DNA of 55,195 bases from Gammaproteobacteria bacterium RIFCSPHIGHO2_12_FULL_45_12 (GCA_001801665.1 MGYH01000035.1:1-55195), one strand, 5' to 3'; positions 1 through 8,997 are shown, numbered from the stretch's first letter. The notes: generated by a model from the sequence alone, not told the origin. A program made the numbers and translations.

Positions 1-207
1 AGCCAACCCCGCCTCTTTCAAGACGCTTTCAATTAAGGGAATGGTTTTACGAACATGATCACGCGAAGCAAGCTCAGGCACCACGCCGCCAAATTCAGCA
101 TGAATGTCTGTCTGACTATAAATGGTATGCGCCAGCAAGCCGTCATCTGCATCATAAACGGCAATACCGGTCTCATCACACGATGTTTCTATACCCAATA
201 CCCGCAA
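1..207 (-). CDS. tsaD: tRNA N6-adenosine threonylcarbamoyltransferase TsaD, N-terminal part
   Basis: The minus-strand frame reads RVLGIETSCDETG, the N-terminal motif of the Kae1/TsaD family, followed by a VVPELASRDHVRK motif with the family pattern. TsaD makes the t6A modification at position 37 of ANN-decoding tRNAs together with TsaB and TsaE. Only about 69 codons lie in the window; the rest is beyond the left edge. I place the start at a TTG (205-207) because a GGAG lies about nine bases upstream and the protein then begins exactly where homologues begin; a GTG six codons earlier is an alternative. Divergent tsaD and rpsU is the usual gammaproteobacterial order, although here a hypothetical gene sits between them. 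Confidence 0.9.
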   Translation of the reverse strand, partial: MRVLGIETSCDETGIAVYDADDGLLAHTIYSQTDIHAEFGGVVPELASRDHVRKTIPLIESVLKEAGLA

Positions 208-303
208 AATGGCGCGCTCCACGGAATCCCGCTGAAAAGTGCCGCATTCTAACAGAATGGCGCGCTTAAGACAGTGATGCTGCGCTTAAAACCATCCTTA
301 TTG

Positions 304-1116
304 TCAGGCAAAACGCGCGCGCTTTCTATCCTTGGCTAAATTGCCAAGCACATTAATCACTTCGTTTTCTTGATCATTTAATGCCCGCTTGCCATTGCCA
401 TTCCTGCCTTGATCAAACAATTGCAGGCCAGCGTTTCTTCCCTCATGGGAAGATTCACCTGACTTTTTTGGCAATGGCTGGTCAACTGACACAGACATTC
501 CATCAACAAACTGAATGCTGGGATTTGACCTGATCGCCTCTTGCAATTCACGAAGCCGCGCTGCTTGATCCGCCCGAGTCAACCCCAACCTCGCGCCACA
601 AACAGACAATTTCAATAAACTGGCGTCCCGAATCGCCTGGCAAAACGCCTGCCAGCTAATCTGATCACAACCACTTAACGGTAAATTGTCCAACCTGAGT
701 GTTCGGGGCGCGAGATCACCTTGGCTGGTTTCAGACTGTAGAGCAAACAAATATTTCACTTCCAGTTGACGCAAGCGACATGCCGCCGAAACCACATTGG
801 GATGATTGCTTGATGCCAATATAGCAAGGCTGAGTCCTAAACGGGTCAACGATCTCACCCTGGCATTTTCGCAAACTAAATCCTGTATTAATATGATAAA
901 ACCCTTGATGAGGCGCAATCTATCTTTAGACAACGCGGGAGACAACGCGGGCAGGTTCTCCTCGCGCTTCAAGATACGCCAGTGCGCTTTAAGCTGCTCC
1001 GGCGAACTTGCGAGCAACACCGCTAATTGCTCTCGGTGCGCTTTATACAATTTCTGGCCAAGCGCCTTATTCAACTCTTTAGAAAACGTGTATAACTGTG
1101 CGGGTGTCAAGTCCAT
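304..1116 (-). CDS. hypothetical protein with a short leucine-rich-repeat-like region
   Basis: This is a 270-residue protein of unknown function. The N-terminal third is helical and basic. Around residues 135-205 there are LRR-like periods (LRTLRLDNLPLS, then LLKLSVCGARLG, then a helical stretch ending in NPSIQFVDGM), reminiscent of ribonuclease-inhibitor type LRRs. The C-terminus is polar and ends in a basic cluster (KDRKRARFA). No signal peptide or membrane segment is visible. It is inserted between tsaD and rpsU, which are normally adjacent. LRR proteins of this size are common among type IV effectors of Legionellales, but nothing here proves secretion; it may simply be a lineage-specific cytosolic protein. 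Confidence 0.65.
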   Translation of the reverse strand: MDLTPAQLYTFSKELNKALGQKLYKAHREQLAVLLASSPEQLKAHWRILKREENLPALSPALSKDRLRLIKGFIILIQDLVCENARVRSLTRLGLSLAILASSNHPNVVSAACRLRQLEVKYLFALQSETSQGDLAPRTLRLDNLPLSGCDQISWQAFCQAIRDASLLKLSVCGARLGLTRADQAARLRELQEAIRSNPSIQFVDGMSVSVDQPLPKKSGESSHEGRNAGLQLFDQGRNGNGKRALNDQENEVINVLGNLAKDRKRARFA

Positions 1117-1277
1117 GTTGTCTTTCCTCGTGATTGTTTAGCGTTATTAATATACAGTAAACCCATAGTAGGCGTATAATATGCTCATAATCCCTCTCAG
1201 GCAAGACCCCTCTCTCCTTTTTTCTGTCCTTAAATTAACCATCCCCACGAAAAATTCTCAAACTAGGCAGCAAGTCT

Positions 1278-1306
1278 TTGCTTTTCTCCAAGTATCGCAT
1301 TAGAAT
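1278..1306 (+). promoter_or_regulatory. sigma-70 promoter for rpsU and the downstream operon
   Basis: TTGCTT (1278-1283), a 17-bp spacer and TAGAAT (1301-1306) give a good sigma-70 promoter about 49 bases before the rpsU start codon. This is the expected position for the promoter of the rpsU–dnaG–rpoD operon. Confidence 0.6.
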
Positions 1307-1354
1307 TGCCGCTTCCTATTTGTTCAACCAATTGATTAGGGTAATGTTTCCACT

Positions 1355-1603
1355 ATGCCAACCGTACGCGTAAGAGATAATGAAAACTTTGAATTAAGCC
1401 TGCGCCGCTTCAAGCGACTTTGCGAAAAAGCCGGTATTTTAGCCGATTTAAGACGGCACGAATTCTATGAAAAGCCCACTTGGAAACGCAAGCGCAAAAA
1501 AGCCGCTGCCGTCAAACGCTATCAGAAGAAAATTTTGCGCGAACATATGGCACTTGAGCGTGATCGTCAGCCAACTGGCGGCCGAAGGGAAATCACCACT
1601 TAA
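1355..1603 (+). CDS. rpsU: 30S ribosomal protein bS21
   Basis: Small, strongly basic protein (82 aa; typical bS21 is about 71) with the family core FELSLRRFKRLCEKAGIL and the basic run KPTWKRKRKKAAA. It binds the 30S platform and acts in translation initiation. The ~11-residue C-terminal extension (QPTGGRREITT) is slightly unusual. It is first in the rpsU–yqeY–dnaG–rpoD macromolecular-synthesis operon and is preceded by a good sigma-70 promoter. Confidence 0.95.
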   Translation: MPTVRVRDNENFELSLRRFKRLCEKAGILADLRRHEFYEKPTWKRKRKKAAAVKRYQKKILREHMALERDRQPTGGRREITT

Positions 1604-1633
1604 GCTTATTTTCAATTGAAAGAGTCGCCCGTT

Positions 1634-2086
1634 ATGACCTCCTCCATCAAAGACAAGATCTTTGCAGACATGAAAACAGCCATGCGCGGGCATGAAAAAG
1701 ACCGCCTTGCGGCCATTCGGCTCATCATGGCGGCCATCAAGCAGCGCGAAGTGGATGACCGCATTGAACTGACTGATGAGCAAGTGCTTGGCATTTTAAA
1801 CAAAATGATCAAGCAACGCCGTGACTCCATTGCCCAATTTGAAACCGGCAACCGGCCTGATCTGGTGGCCATTGAAGTGGCAGAGGTAAACATCATCCAG
1901 CAATACTTACCCGCGCAATTATCTGAGGCAGACGTGACAAAAGCCGTGACGCTGGCCATTCAAAGCACCGGCGCAAGCTCTGCAAAAGACATGGGCAAGG
2001 TCATGGGCATTCTGAAGGAGAAACTTCAAGGCGCAGCCGACATGACGCTGGTCAGCGCCAAAGTCAAGGAACACCTCTCCCGTTAA
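1634..2086 (+). CDS. GatB/YqeY domain-containing protein
   Basis: A 150-residue YqeY family protein. It resembles the C-terminal tRNA-binding helical domain of GatB/GatE and includes the family signature IIQQYLPAQLSE and the C-terminal GKVMG segment. Its function is not firmly known; an accessory role in tRNA-dependent amidation or translation is assumed from the domain. I use ATG 1634 because the preceding AAAGAG is a plausible ribosome site; an upstream in-frame TTG (1616) adds six unconserved residues. It lies between rpsU and dnaG, a very common location for yqeY. Confidence 0.9.
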   Translation: MTSSIKDKIFADMKTAMRGHEKDRLAAIRLIMAAIKQREVDDRIELTDEQVLGILNKMIKQRRDSIAQFETGNRPDLVAIEVAEVNIIQQYLPAQLSEADVTKAVTLAIQSTGASSAKDMGKVMGILKEKLQGAADMTLVSAKVKEHLSR

Positions 2087-2120
2087 CGGTTTCACATCAC
2101 CCTTCAACTGAGGTTAAAGC

Positions 2121-3866
2121 GTGAGTATTCCACGAGAATTTATCGATTTGCTATTAAGCCGGATTGATCTGGTCGACCTCATCAACGCACAAATCCCCCT
2201 GCGTAAAAAATCAGGTAGCAACTATTTTGCCTGCTGCCCCTTTCATCAGGAAAAAAGTGCTTCTTTTTCCGTCAGTCAACCCAAGCAGTTTTATTATTGT
2301 TTTAGCTGTGGCGCCCACGGCAACGCCATTGATTTCATGATTCAGCATGACCACCTGAACTTTCCGGAAGCCGTGGAAGCCTTGGCGAGACAAGTTGGCA
2401 TGGAGGTGCCCTCATCAGGCGCGCCCTCTTCCAAAAACGAATCCTTATCCGAACTCTATGATCTGACCGCCCGTGCGGCACATGACTACTACGAACAAAT
2501 GCGCCAGTCTGAACGCGCGATCCACTACCTCAAACAACGCGGCATTTCAGGCACCATCGCTCAACAATTTATGCTGGGCTACGCGCCCTCTGGCTGGAGC
2601 CACCTGCTTGACACGTTTGGTAAAACCGATCCTGACAAGAAAAAACTGCTAAACTGCGGCCTGATCATCCCCAAAAATGAAGGCGGCTATTATGACCGCT
2701 TTCGTGAGCGCGTGATGTTCCCCATCCATGATTATCGTGGCCGCATCATTGGCTTTGGGGGACGCGTGCTTGATCAGGGTGAACCCAAATATTTAAATTC
2801 GCCCGAGACACCCCTGTTTCAAAAAGGCCATGAACTCTATGGCCTGCATCAGGCATTGAAACAACATCGCCAGTTGGCGCGTGTGATCATTGTCGAGGGT
2901 TACATGGATGTCATTGCGCTCTTTCAACATGGCATCACCTATGCCGTGGCCACACTGGGCACCGCCACCAGCAGCCATCATTTGCAACGATTGTTTCGCT
3001 ATACCGCCGAGATTGTTTTTTGCTTTGACGGCGACAACGCGGGGCGCACAGCCGCCTGGCGCGCTCTGCTGGTCACCCTACCCGCCATGCACGACCAACT
3101 CCAAATTCGCTTTCTCTTTCTACCCGATGGCGAAGACCCTGACACCCTGATACGCAAAGAAGGCCGCGCGCTCTTTGAAAAGCGCATGACCTCCGCACTC
3201 TCGTTATCAGCGTTCTTTTTCCAGACCCTGAGCCAGCAATGCGATATGAGCACCGTTGAAGGCCGCGCCCGATTGGCAGCCCTTGCCTTAACCCACCTTA
3301 AACAACTTCCTGCCGAGATTTTTCAGGGCATGATGCTGGAAGAACTGGGCAAACGGGCACGGGTAGACGTTCAAACGTTAAAGCAGCAGCTTCATCCGTT
3401 GAATAAACCACTCACAACCGAGCCTGCCGCCGTACCCGTCACAGCCAGCACCCCCCTGCCCCCCCCAATACGCCTCGCTTTGGCACTGTTAATCCAGCAC
3501 CCCATGCTTGCCCAATCCATTGAAACAACGCTGCCCCACAACAAACTGCCCGGCTATGATTTCCTGCTTGCCCTCATAGACATCATAAAAAGCAGCCCCA
3601 ACCCCGTCACCACGGGCGCCCTCATTGAACATTGGCGAGGACAAAAAGAAGAACCCCTCCTCAAAAAACTGGCTCACGCTGAACACAATATCCCTGAAAC
3701 AGGGATAAAAAACGAATTTTTAGGGGTGATAAGACAATTAATCGCGCTCTCAATTGATGCCGAAATCAATCACCTGTTATCAAAGTCCGCCGAGGACAAG
3801 CTGTCTCCCCAGGAAAAACGGGATTTATCGGTCTGGATCAGCAAAAAAAAGGCGTTAGTTTATTAA
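2121..3866 (+). CDS. dnaG: DNA primase
   Basis: 581 aa, a normal length for DnaG, which makes RNA primers at the replication fork. The N-terminal CHC2 zinc-binding domain is intact (CCPFHQEK near residue 39 and YYCFSCGAHG near residue 60). The catalytic core follows, with the RFRERVMFPI segment and the TOPRIM motifs VIIVEGYMDV and FCFDGDNAG. A C-terminal DnaB-interacting helical region is present. The GTG start is preceded by GAGG. It stands between yqeY and rpoD in the conserved operon. Confidence 0.97.
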   Translation: MSIPREFIDLLLSRIDLVDLINAQIPLRKKSGSNYFACCPFHQEKSASFSVSQPKQFYYCFSCGAHGNAIDFMIQHDHLNFPEAVEALARQVGMEVPSSGAPSSKNESLSELYDLTARAAHDYYEQMRQSERAIHYLKQRGISGTIAQQFMLGYAPSGWSHLLDTFGKTDPDKKKLLNCGLIIPKNEGGYYDRFRERVMFPIHDYRGRIIGFGGRVLDQGEPKYLNSPETPLFQKGHELYGLHQALKQHRQLARVIIVEGYMDVIALFQHGITYAVATLGTATSSHHLQRLFRYTAEIVFCFDGDNAGRTAAWRALLVTLPAMHDQLQIRFLFLPDGEDPDTLIRKEGRALFEKRMTSALSLSAFFFQTLSQQCDMSTVEGRARLAALALTHLKQLPAEIFQGMMLEELGKRARVDVQTLKQQLHPLNKPLTTEPAAVPVTASTPLPPPIRLALALLIQHPMLAQSIETTLPHNKLPGYDFLLALIDIIKSSPNPVTTGALIEHWRGQKEEPLLKKLAHAEHNIPETGIKNEFLGVIRQLIALSIDAEINHLLSKSAEDKLSPQEKRDLSVWISKKKALVY

Positions 3867-3884
3867 CCAACTTCGCTATTTTCC

Positions 3885-3913
3885 CATGATTTTTTGGCGT
3901 GATAGTGTATAAT
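3885..3913 (+). promoter_or_regulatory. possible promoter before rpoD
   Basis: A perfect TATAAT (3908-3913) lies in the 115-bp dnaG–rpoD gap, about 70 bases before the rpoD ATG. The -35 box is poor (CATGAT at optimal spacing, T-rich around it). Internal promoters for rpoD at this place are known in related bacteria, but this one is predicted only from the -10. Confidence 0.4.
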
Positions 3914-3981
3914 GTGTGATTCATCCGGATTTCGTCTACAAACTAACTTAGGCCCAACAACATAGATAGGTTACCCATACT

Positions 3982-5856
3982 ATGAATCAACAAGATTCGC
4001 AAAAAGAATCCCAGAAAACACGGCTTAAAGATTTAATTACCCGTGGTAAAGAACAAGGCTACCTAACCTATGCAGAGGTTAATGATCATCTGCCCGCCGA
4101 TATCACCGATCCCGAGCAAATTGAAGAAATTGTCAGCATGATGAACGACATGGGCATTCTTGTCTCTGAGAACGCGCCTGAACGGGAAGAAATGTTGCTG
4201 GTTGAGAGTGAAGGATCGGAAGATGAGGTTGCTGCTGAAGAAGTCGCACACGCCCTCGCTGTCGTTGATGGCGAACTGGGCCGCACCACGGATCCGGTTC
4301 GCATGTATATGCGTGAAATGGGCAAAGTCGAGCTGCTTTCACGGGAAGGTGAAATCATCATCGCCAAACGCATTGAGGAAGGCATCATCCAGATGCTCAC
4401 CACGCTCGCCTATCAACCGCAAATGGTTGCCGAGGTATTAGCCGACTTTGACCGTGTCGAGCGTGGTGAAATCCGTTTAAGCGATTTGATTAGCGGCTAC
4501 ATTGAACCGGACATCAATAATGATAGCGAAGAGGGTGACGAAGGAAAAGAAACAGAAAGTAGCGCCGCCAGCGAAGAGGAAGATGAAGACACTAACAGCG
4601 CGGACAGCAGCAATGGTGATGGCTCAGCGGATCCCTTTGATGAAGACGCGGGCCTTGATCCTGTGAAGGCGAAAGAGCGCTTTGATGAATTACGCAGCAT
4701 TTACAACGCAACCATTGCCACTGAAAAGAAGCACGGCCAGAAACACGCAAAGTCAACTGCAAAACGTGAAGAGCTGGCCAAGTACTTCATGGACATCAAA
4801 CTATCACCCCGCCAATTCAACAAACTATCAAAGCGCATGCGTAGCATGTTAACTGAAATTCGCGCACAAGAACGCTTGCTGATGGACTTGTGTGTGCATC
4901 GCTCCAAAATGCCGCGTAAAGCGTTTATTGCGGCTTTCCTTGGCAACGAAACCAACCTTGACTGGTTAAGCGCGGTGAAAAACCAACCGGCTGAATTAGA
5001 AAAATATTTACCTGAAACGCAACGTGCGCAGCGCAAATTGATTGTGCTTGAAGAGCAAATGCACATGACCATTGCGGAAATCAAGGAAGTGAACCGCCGC
5101 TTATCCATTGGTGAAGCAAAAGCGCGTCGCGCCAAAAAGGAAATGGTGGAAGCAAACTTGCGTCTGGTTATTTCCATCGCGAAAAAATACACCAACCGTG
5201 GTTTGCAATTTCTGGATTTAATTCAGGAAGGCAATATTGGCCTGATGAAAGCCGTAGACAAATTTGAATATCAACGCGGTTATAAATTCTCAACTTACGC
5301 CACTTGGTGGATTCGCCAGGCCATCACCCGATCAATTGCCGATCAGGCACGCACCATTCGTATTCCGGTACACATGATTGAGACCATCAACAAGTTGAAC
5401 CGTATCTCACGACAATTACTGCAAGAAAGCGGGCAAGAGCCAACACCGGAGGAACTGAGCCGCCGCATGGTCATTCCTGAAGAAAAAATTCGTAAAATTC
5501 TTAAAATCGCCAAAGAACCCATTTCCATGGAAACACCCATTGGTGATGATGAAGACTCCCATCTTGGCGACTTTATTGAAGACGGCAACACCATGTCCCC
5601 CATTGAAGCCGCCACCAATTTCGGCTTATCAGAAGCCGTGCAAAAGGTGCTGGGGTCATTAACCCCGCGCGAAGCCAAGGTGTTACGCATGCGTTTTGGC
5701 ATCAACATGAACACTGACCACACCCTTGAAGAAGTGGGCAAACAATTTGATGTCACCCGTGAACGCATTCGTCAAATTGAAGCCAAAGCCTTACGCAAAC
5801 TGCGCCACCCCTCAAGAGCAGAACAACTACGCAGCTTCCTAGAAGAACAAGAATAA
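3982..5856 (+). CDS. rpoD: RNA polymerase sigma factor RpoD (sigma-70)
   Basis: 624 aa, the length of a primary sigma factor. Region 1.1 is at the N-terminus, region 1.2 contains DPVRMYMREMG, and a long acidic non-conserved insert follows (about residues 175-225, rich in E, D and S). Region 2 is canonical (FLDLIQEGNIGLMKAVDKFE, then the -10 recognition helix with YATWWIRQAITR), and region 4.2 ends with VTRERIRQIEAKALRKL. It directs housekeeping transcription. It is last in the macromolecular-synthesis operon; downstream is a GC-rich hairpin (5891-5908) without a clear T-run. Confidence 0.98.
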   Translation: MNQQDSQKESQKTRLKDLITRGKEQGYLTYAEVNDHLPADITDPEQIEEIVSMMNDMGILVSENAPEREEMLLVESEGSEDEVAAEEVAHALAVVDGELGRTTDPVRMYMREMGKVELLSREGEIIIAKRIEEGIIQMLTTLAYQPQMVAEVLADFDRVERGEIRLSDLISGYIEPDINNDSEEGDEGKETESSAASEEEDEDTNSADSSNGDGSADPFDEDAGLDPVKAKERFDELRSIYNATIATEKKHGQKHAKSTAKREELAKYFMDIKLSPRQFNKLSKRMRSMLTEIRAQERLLMDLCVHRSKMPRKAFIAAFLGNETNLDWLSAVKNQPAELEKYLPETQRAQRKLIVLEEQMHMTIAEIKEVNRRLSIGEAKARRAKKEMVEANLRLVISIAKKYTNRGLQFLDLIQEGNIGLMKAVDKFEYQRGYKFSTYATWWIRQAITRSIADQARTIRIPVHMIETINKLNRISRQLLQESGQEPTPEELSRRMVIPEEKIRKILKIAKEPISMETPIGDDEDSHLGDFIEDGNTMSPIEAATNFGLSEAVQKVLGSLTPREAKVLRMRFGINMNTDHTLEEVGKQFDVTRERIRQIEAKALRKLRHPSRAEQLRSFLEEQE

Positions 5857-6042
5857 GCCCTCCTCCCCCCACCCATTGCGCCTCCTCCCCTCCTGCTCAC
5901 TGGCAGGAGAGGCGACACAAATTGGCAATAACACCCACAGACAAATGTCGTAATTCGTTCTTAAAAACCCCCCATCATTAAGCTGGAAAGACGTCACCAA
6001 TCAAGCTAATATTGGCATCCTTAAGTAATCGTTTATTAGCTG

Positions 6043-6119
6043 GGGCCCATAGCTCAGCTGGTTAGAGCAGAGGACTCATAATCCTTTGGTCCTAGGTTCA
6101 AGTCCTAGTGGGCCCACCA
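6043..6119 (+). tRNA. ileX: tRNA-Ile2 (anticodon CAT, lysidine type)
   Basis: A 77-nt cloverleaf: the acceptor GGGCCCA pairs with TGGGCCC, the CCA end is encoded, and the anticodon loop is ACTCATAAT. The CAT anticodon with this loop and a variable arm like E. coli ileX indicates the isoleucine tRNA for AUA, modified by TilS, rather than elongator or initiator Met. Its 3' half is duplicated at 22471-22526, showing that it is the integration target of the downstream island. Confidence 0.9.
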
Positions 6120-6129
6120 ATAGAATCAA
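6074..6129 (+). repeat. attL: 56-bp direct repeat overlapping the tRNA 3' half
   Basis: From ACTCATAATCC in the anticodon loop through the CCA end and on to AATAGAATCAA, this stretch is identical to 22471-22526. The integrating element kept the tRNA intact at this end. The crossover must lie within the 56 bp. Confidence 0.93.
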
Positions 6130-6164
6130 TCAATTGCAAGTCATGCCCAAATCGGGGAAAATCT

Positions 6165-6185
6165 CATGTAGAAGCAATGTAGAAG
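6165..6185 (+). promoter_or_regulatory. integrase arm-type sites (left)
   Basis: CATGTAGAAG (6165-6174) and AATGTAGAAG (6176-6185) lie in tandem 11 bp apart, about 40 bp inside attL. Matching tandem copies lie inside the right end (22331-22351, 22438-22447), the arrangement expected for arm-binding sites of a tyrosine integrase. Confidence 0.55.
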
Positions 6186-6220
6186 AACTGAGGTTAATTA
6201 TATGGAGATTCCTAGCCTGC

Positions 6221-6907
6221 ATGAACTACAATTTATTTATTAGCTATCCAGATACCAGTAGAGACATTGTCGAAAATCTACGCGATCAATTTAAAAAATT
6301 TGGAATCAATGCTTGGGTGTACTCAATAGATCAAACATTGAACTTGAATCCATGGAAAGAAATTGAAGAAAAAATTAGCGCATCAGATCTAGTGGTTTTC
6401 ATTGTTTCAGAAAGAACACCCGCAGCTACAGGCCAACATCAAGAATTAGAGCTAGCAACCCAAAAGATTGGGACTATTTCAAATACAGATAAAATCATGC
6501 CCATCTTTATCGTAGGAGCAAGCCCATCAAGCGCGCCAGAACTGCTTAAACATAAAAATGGACCCTTTCTTCATAGCGGGAATGTAAAATCTGTAGCATT
6601 AAAGATCACCAAGAGAGTATTTCCAAGTTTATTAAAAACCGAAGACGAGAGGCCATGGAAATACCCCATTCCTGGGGAATGGCTTAAAGTAACAAATTTA
6701 GATGATAATATTTCTGAAGATTTTGATTTAGGTGACAAACTTTATTTTCGGAGAGTTAGCCCAATGGGACTCTTCGAATGCTATGCGCCAAAAATTGAAG
6801 GGGCATTCTGGATTCTACCGGAGAATGTTCGTCTATCTTATGATACAGATGAGGACAAAGCGCTTGAAAGCCAAATGCCTAGCGAGTTCAAGTACTGGAA
6901 TAACTAA
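6221..6907 (+). CDS. TIR domain-containing protein
   Basis: 228 aa from ATG 6221. The start is MNYNLFISYPDTSRD, the betaA strand and AA loop typical of TIR domains, followed by a segment ending FGINAWVY and the WKEIEEKISASDLVVFIVSE region where bacterial TIRs carry the NADase glutamate. After about residue 145 comes an unassigned ~85-residue C-terminal part rich in W, D and E. Bacterial TIR proteins often cleave NAD+ on phage infection. The longer open frame starting inside the tRNA is not credible. It is the only rightward gene of the island, next to attL, and converges on the DUF4238 gene. No partner gene (for example a ThsA) is adjacent. Confidence 0.75.
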   Translation: MNYNLFISYPDTSRDIVENLRDQFKKFGINAWVYSIDQTLNLNPWKEIEEKISASDLVVFIVSERTPAATGQHQELELATQKIGTISNTDKIMPIFIVGASPSSAPELLKHKNGPFLHSGNVKSVALKITKRVFPSLLKTEDERPWKYPIPGEWLKVTNLDDNISEDFDLGDKLYFRRVSPMGLFECYAPKIEGAFWILPENVRLSYDTDEDKALESQMPSEFKYWNN

Positions 6908-7035
6908 AAGTTAAAGGCAGCACAGATTTCATCATTCGATTTGTATGGAAAAAATTATCAACACTGAGTGAAACTATAAAATAGTAATTATCAATTTTTT
7001 TATCTCAAAGCCGATCTTTTTTAGATTCACAGCCC

Positions 7036-7935
7036 CTAATCAACCCTAAGCCTCTGGCTAACACCATAATACATTGCCGCCAGAACAGAGATTTGCTCCA
7101 GATTTTCACAAGCATAAATTTCAGATGATGCAGCCTGCACAATGGCCTCATTAAATTTCAATACCTCCTCAGAAGAAACGGTAAAAATCAGATTATTAGT
7201 GTTAACGTCAGGATTTCGATGGGTACAAACCAAACACAAATCTTTTCTAAGCGGAAAAATAAACTCGGTTAAAGGATGACAGGGCCCGACATGACCTAGC
7301 GAACTTGCCATAACAACTGGAGTATCGGAGGTGATAAAATTCACATTGTCACAAGGTCGTTGAAACTGCCAATATTTCTGTAAAATAGCTTCCGCCACCT
7401 GCGAGGCTAGGTTTATCATCGGGTGCAAACTTACTTGCTCCAGCACACCAATGTCAACGATATCGACTATATTGCCACTATAGCTGAATGGTGGAGGGTT
7501 ATTTTTCGCATAAGTAGATAACAGTTTTTTTATTATTAGCTCATGCGCTTGCTTGATTCCGTCCCTAAAACTCGGCCCTCTTGAAAACATTAAACCTATA
7601 TAAAAAGCCAAAAGACCTTTATTTTCTGATGAAATTTTTAACTCTGGGGTATCACTATTCAAAGATCGAATTAACTTTATCACCTGATCTTCAATTTCTG
7701 AAAAACCGTCCTCAAGAATGTTATAATCAACAGATTCATCATTTTTTATTTGTGCGTAATAACCTTCTCTATGGCAAATACTTCTCACGGACTTCCGTGA
7801 TGCGGTACGAATTGCTACATCCTTTTTGTACATCCAAACAAATGAAGAATATGCACTGGTTTTATCTGGCATAGAAAACAACCTTAGATAACCGGCATTA
7901 ACATAATGATGCTTCTTTTTCTTTTGATCTGACAT
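7036..7935 (-). CDS. DUF4238 domain-containing protein
   Basis: 299 aa starting KKKHHYVNAGYLRLFS, the histidine-tyrosine signature of DUF4238 (HHYVPxxYLxxF). Later come the FITSDTPVV segment and the PLTEFIFPLRKD region, both typical of the family. The biochemical function is unknown; these genes recur in accessory and defence-rich islands. No signal peptide or membrane segment is seen. It is last in the leftward hsd cluster, 64 bp after the DUF2971 gene, and probably cotranscribed with it. Confidence 0.75.
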   Translation of the reverse strand: MSDQKKKKHHYVNAGYLRLFSMPDKTSAYSSFVWMYKKDVAIRTASRKSVRSICHREGYYAQIKNDESVDYNILEDGFSEIEDQVIKLIRSLNSDTPELKISSENKGLLAFYIGLMFSRGPSFRDGIKQAHELIIKKLLSTYAKNNPPPFSYSGNIVDIVDIGVLEQVSLHPMINLASQVAEAILQKYWQFQRPCDNVNFITSDTPVVMASSLGHVGPCHPLTEFIFPLRKDLCLVCTHRNPDVNTNNLIFTVSSEEVLKFNEAIVQAASSEIYACENLEQISVLAAMYYGVSQRLRVD

Positions 7936-7999
7936 ATCTATCCCTGGCTTTTAACTTGTAAACTTCCTGCAATACGTATCAAATTACCCAAGGTGGCCA

Positions 8000-8956
8000 T
8001 TATATAACTTGCGGGATGTCACTAATCAAACATTCTTCTGTTGTAATTGGCTGCTGATAGCCACCATCAGAAACAACAATATCAAATCCTTCGTTAGAAC
8101 AGTTAGCCGTGTAAAGTTTAATCTCGCTTTTATTACATAGTTTAGAAATAATTTCTTTATTGATTGGATCAATTTTACTGCCCAGGATAATACCTGTTAC
8201 CCTCAAGAAAGGAGCATATCCATTTAGTTGAAGTAACCCGCCACTTTCACTATTTGAATTAGTTACCAGGCGATATTCACGTTCATGCTCCCACTGTTTA
8301 AACTTAACTCCCACTGAATTTCGTATAATATACTCAGACTGATCATAACTGTTTTTTATACTTGCAGCCTTATCAGCTTCTATGACAGGAAGATCGTCAC
8401 TGTAACCAACCTTAACGAATGCAAACTCGCGATCTAATTCTGAGTTCAGATTAAATGAGATTATATCCGTTCCGTTTAAAACACCGTTTTTAAATTCATC
8501 TATTTGCTCATCTAAAATACCAGCATTATCTTTTATATAAGAAAAATCCAACTCAAACTCAATGCAGCACCCCTTATGGTTATCAGCATAATATGCCCAC
8601 ATAGGAATATTATTGTTACTTGCTGTTAAACATAAAGCACCGTGATTAGAAAGCATGTCACGAACAACTCTTGGCTTCTTTAACTCTTTCCGGAACTCGC
8701 CTGACAATAACCGCTCTTTCAAGTCATTCGCCGTAAAACTAGGGCCTTCAATTTTAATATGTTCCTGCAAAATAACATCAAACACTTCAGAATTGCTCAG
8801 CAAAAATTCTGGTGTAAAAGATACAAACCTAAACCTCCCTTCAAAGGGATCATTAAAATTCTTTAGCGGCGTGATCCAAACCCTTTGTGAAATGTAATTT
8901 TTAACGAATTCAAAATGCTCGGCCTCAGACAGTGATTGATACTTATAAAATTTCAT
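8000..8956 (-). CDS. DUF2971 domain-containing protein
   Basis: 318 aa with the DUF2971 pattern: KFYKYQSLSE at the N-terminus, VWITPLKNFNDPFEGRF near residue 35, then LCLTASNNNIPMWAYYAD and GCCIEFELD in the middle, and WEHEREYRLV near residue 225. The family is uncharacterised but frequently sits in phage-defence and mobile islands. It follows hsdR by 41 bp on the same strand and precedes the DUF4238 gene, so the three are probably one transcript. No catalytic assignment is made. Confidence 0.75.
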   Translation of the reverse strand: MKFYKYQSLSEAEHFEFVKNYISQRVWITPLKNFNDPFEGRFRFVSFTPEFLLSNSEVFDVILQEHIKIEGPSFTANDLKERLLSGEFRKELKKPRVVRDMLSNHGALCLTASNNNIPMWAYYADNHKGCCIEFELDFSYIKDNAGILDEQIDEFKNGVLNGTDIISFNLNSELDREFAFVKVGYSDDLPVIEADKAASIKNSYDQSEYIIRNSVGVKFKQWEHEREYRLVTNSNSESGGLLQLNGYAPFLRVTGIILGSKIDPINKEIISKLCNKSEIKLYTANCSNEGFDIVVSDGGYQQPITTEECLISDIPQVI

Positions 8957-8997
8957 TATATTTTTCTCTAATTTTATTATTATTTATACGAAAAAAA

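Noticed and set aside
2793..3253. Antisense frames inside dnaG, and similar shadow frames in rpoD, hsdR, pilT and the FTR1 operon
   Set aside because: They overlap strongly conserved genes in other frames and show no family features of their own.
6086..6220. N-terminal extension of the TIR gene starting inside the tRNA
   Set aside because: It would translate the tRNA 3' end and att site; TIR homology begins at ATG 6221.
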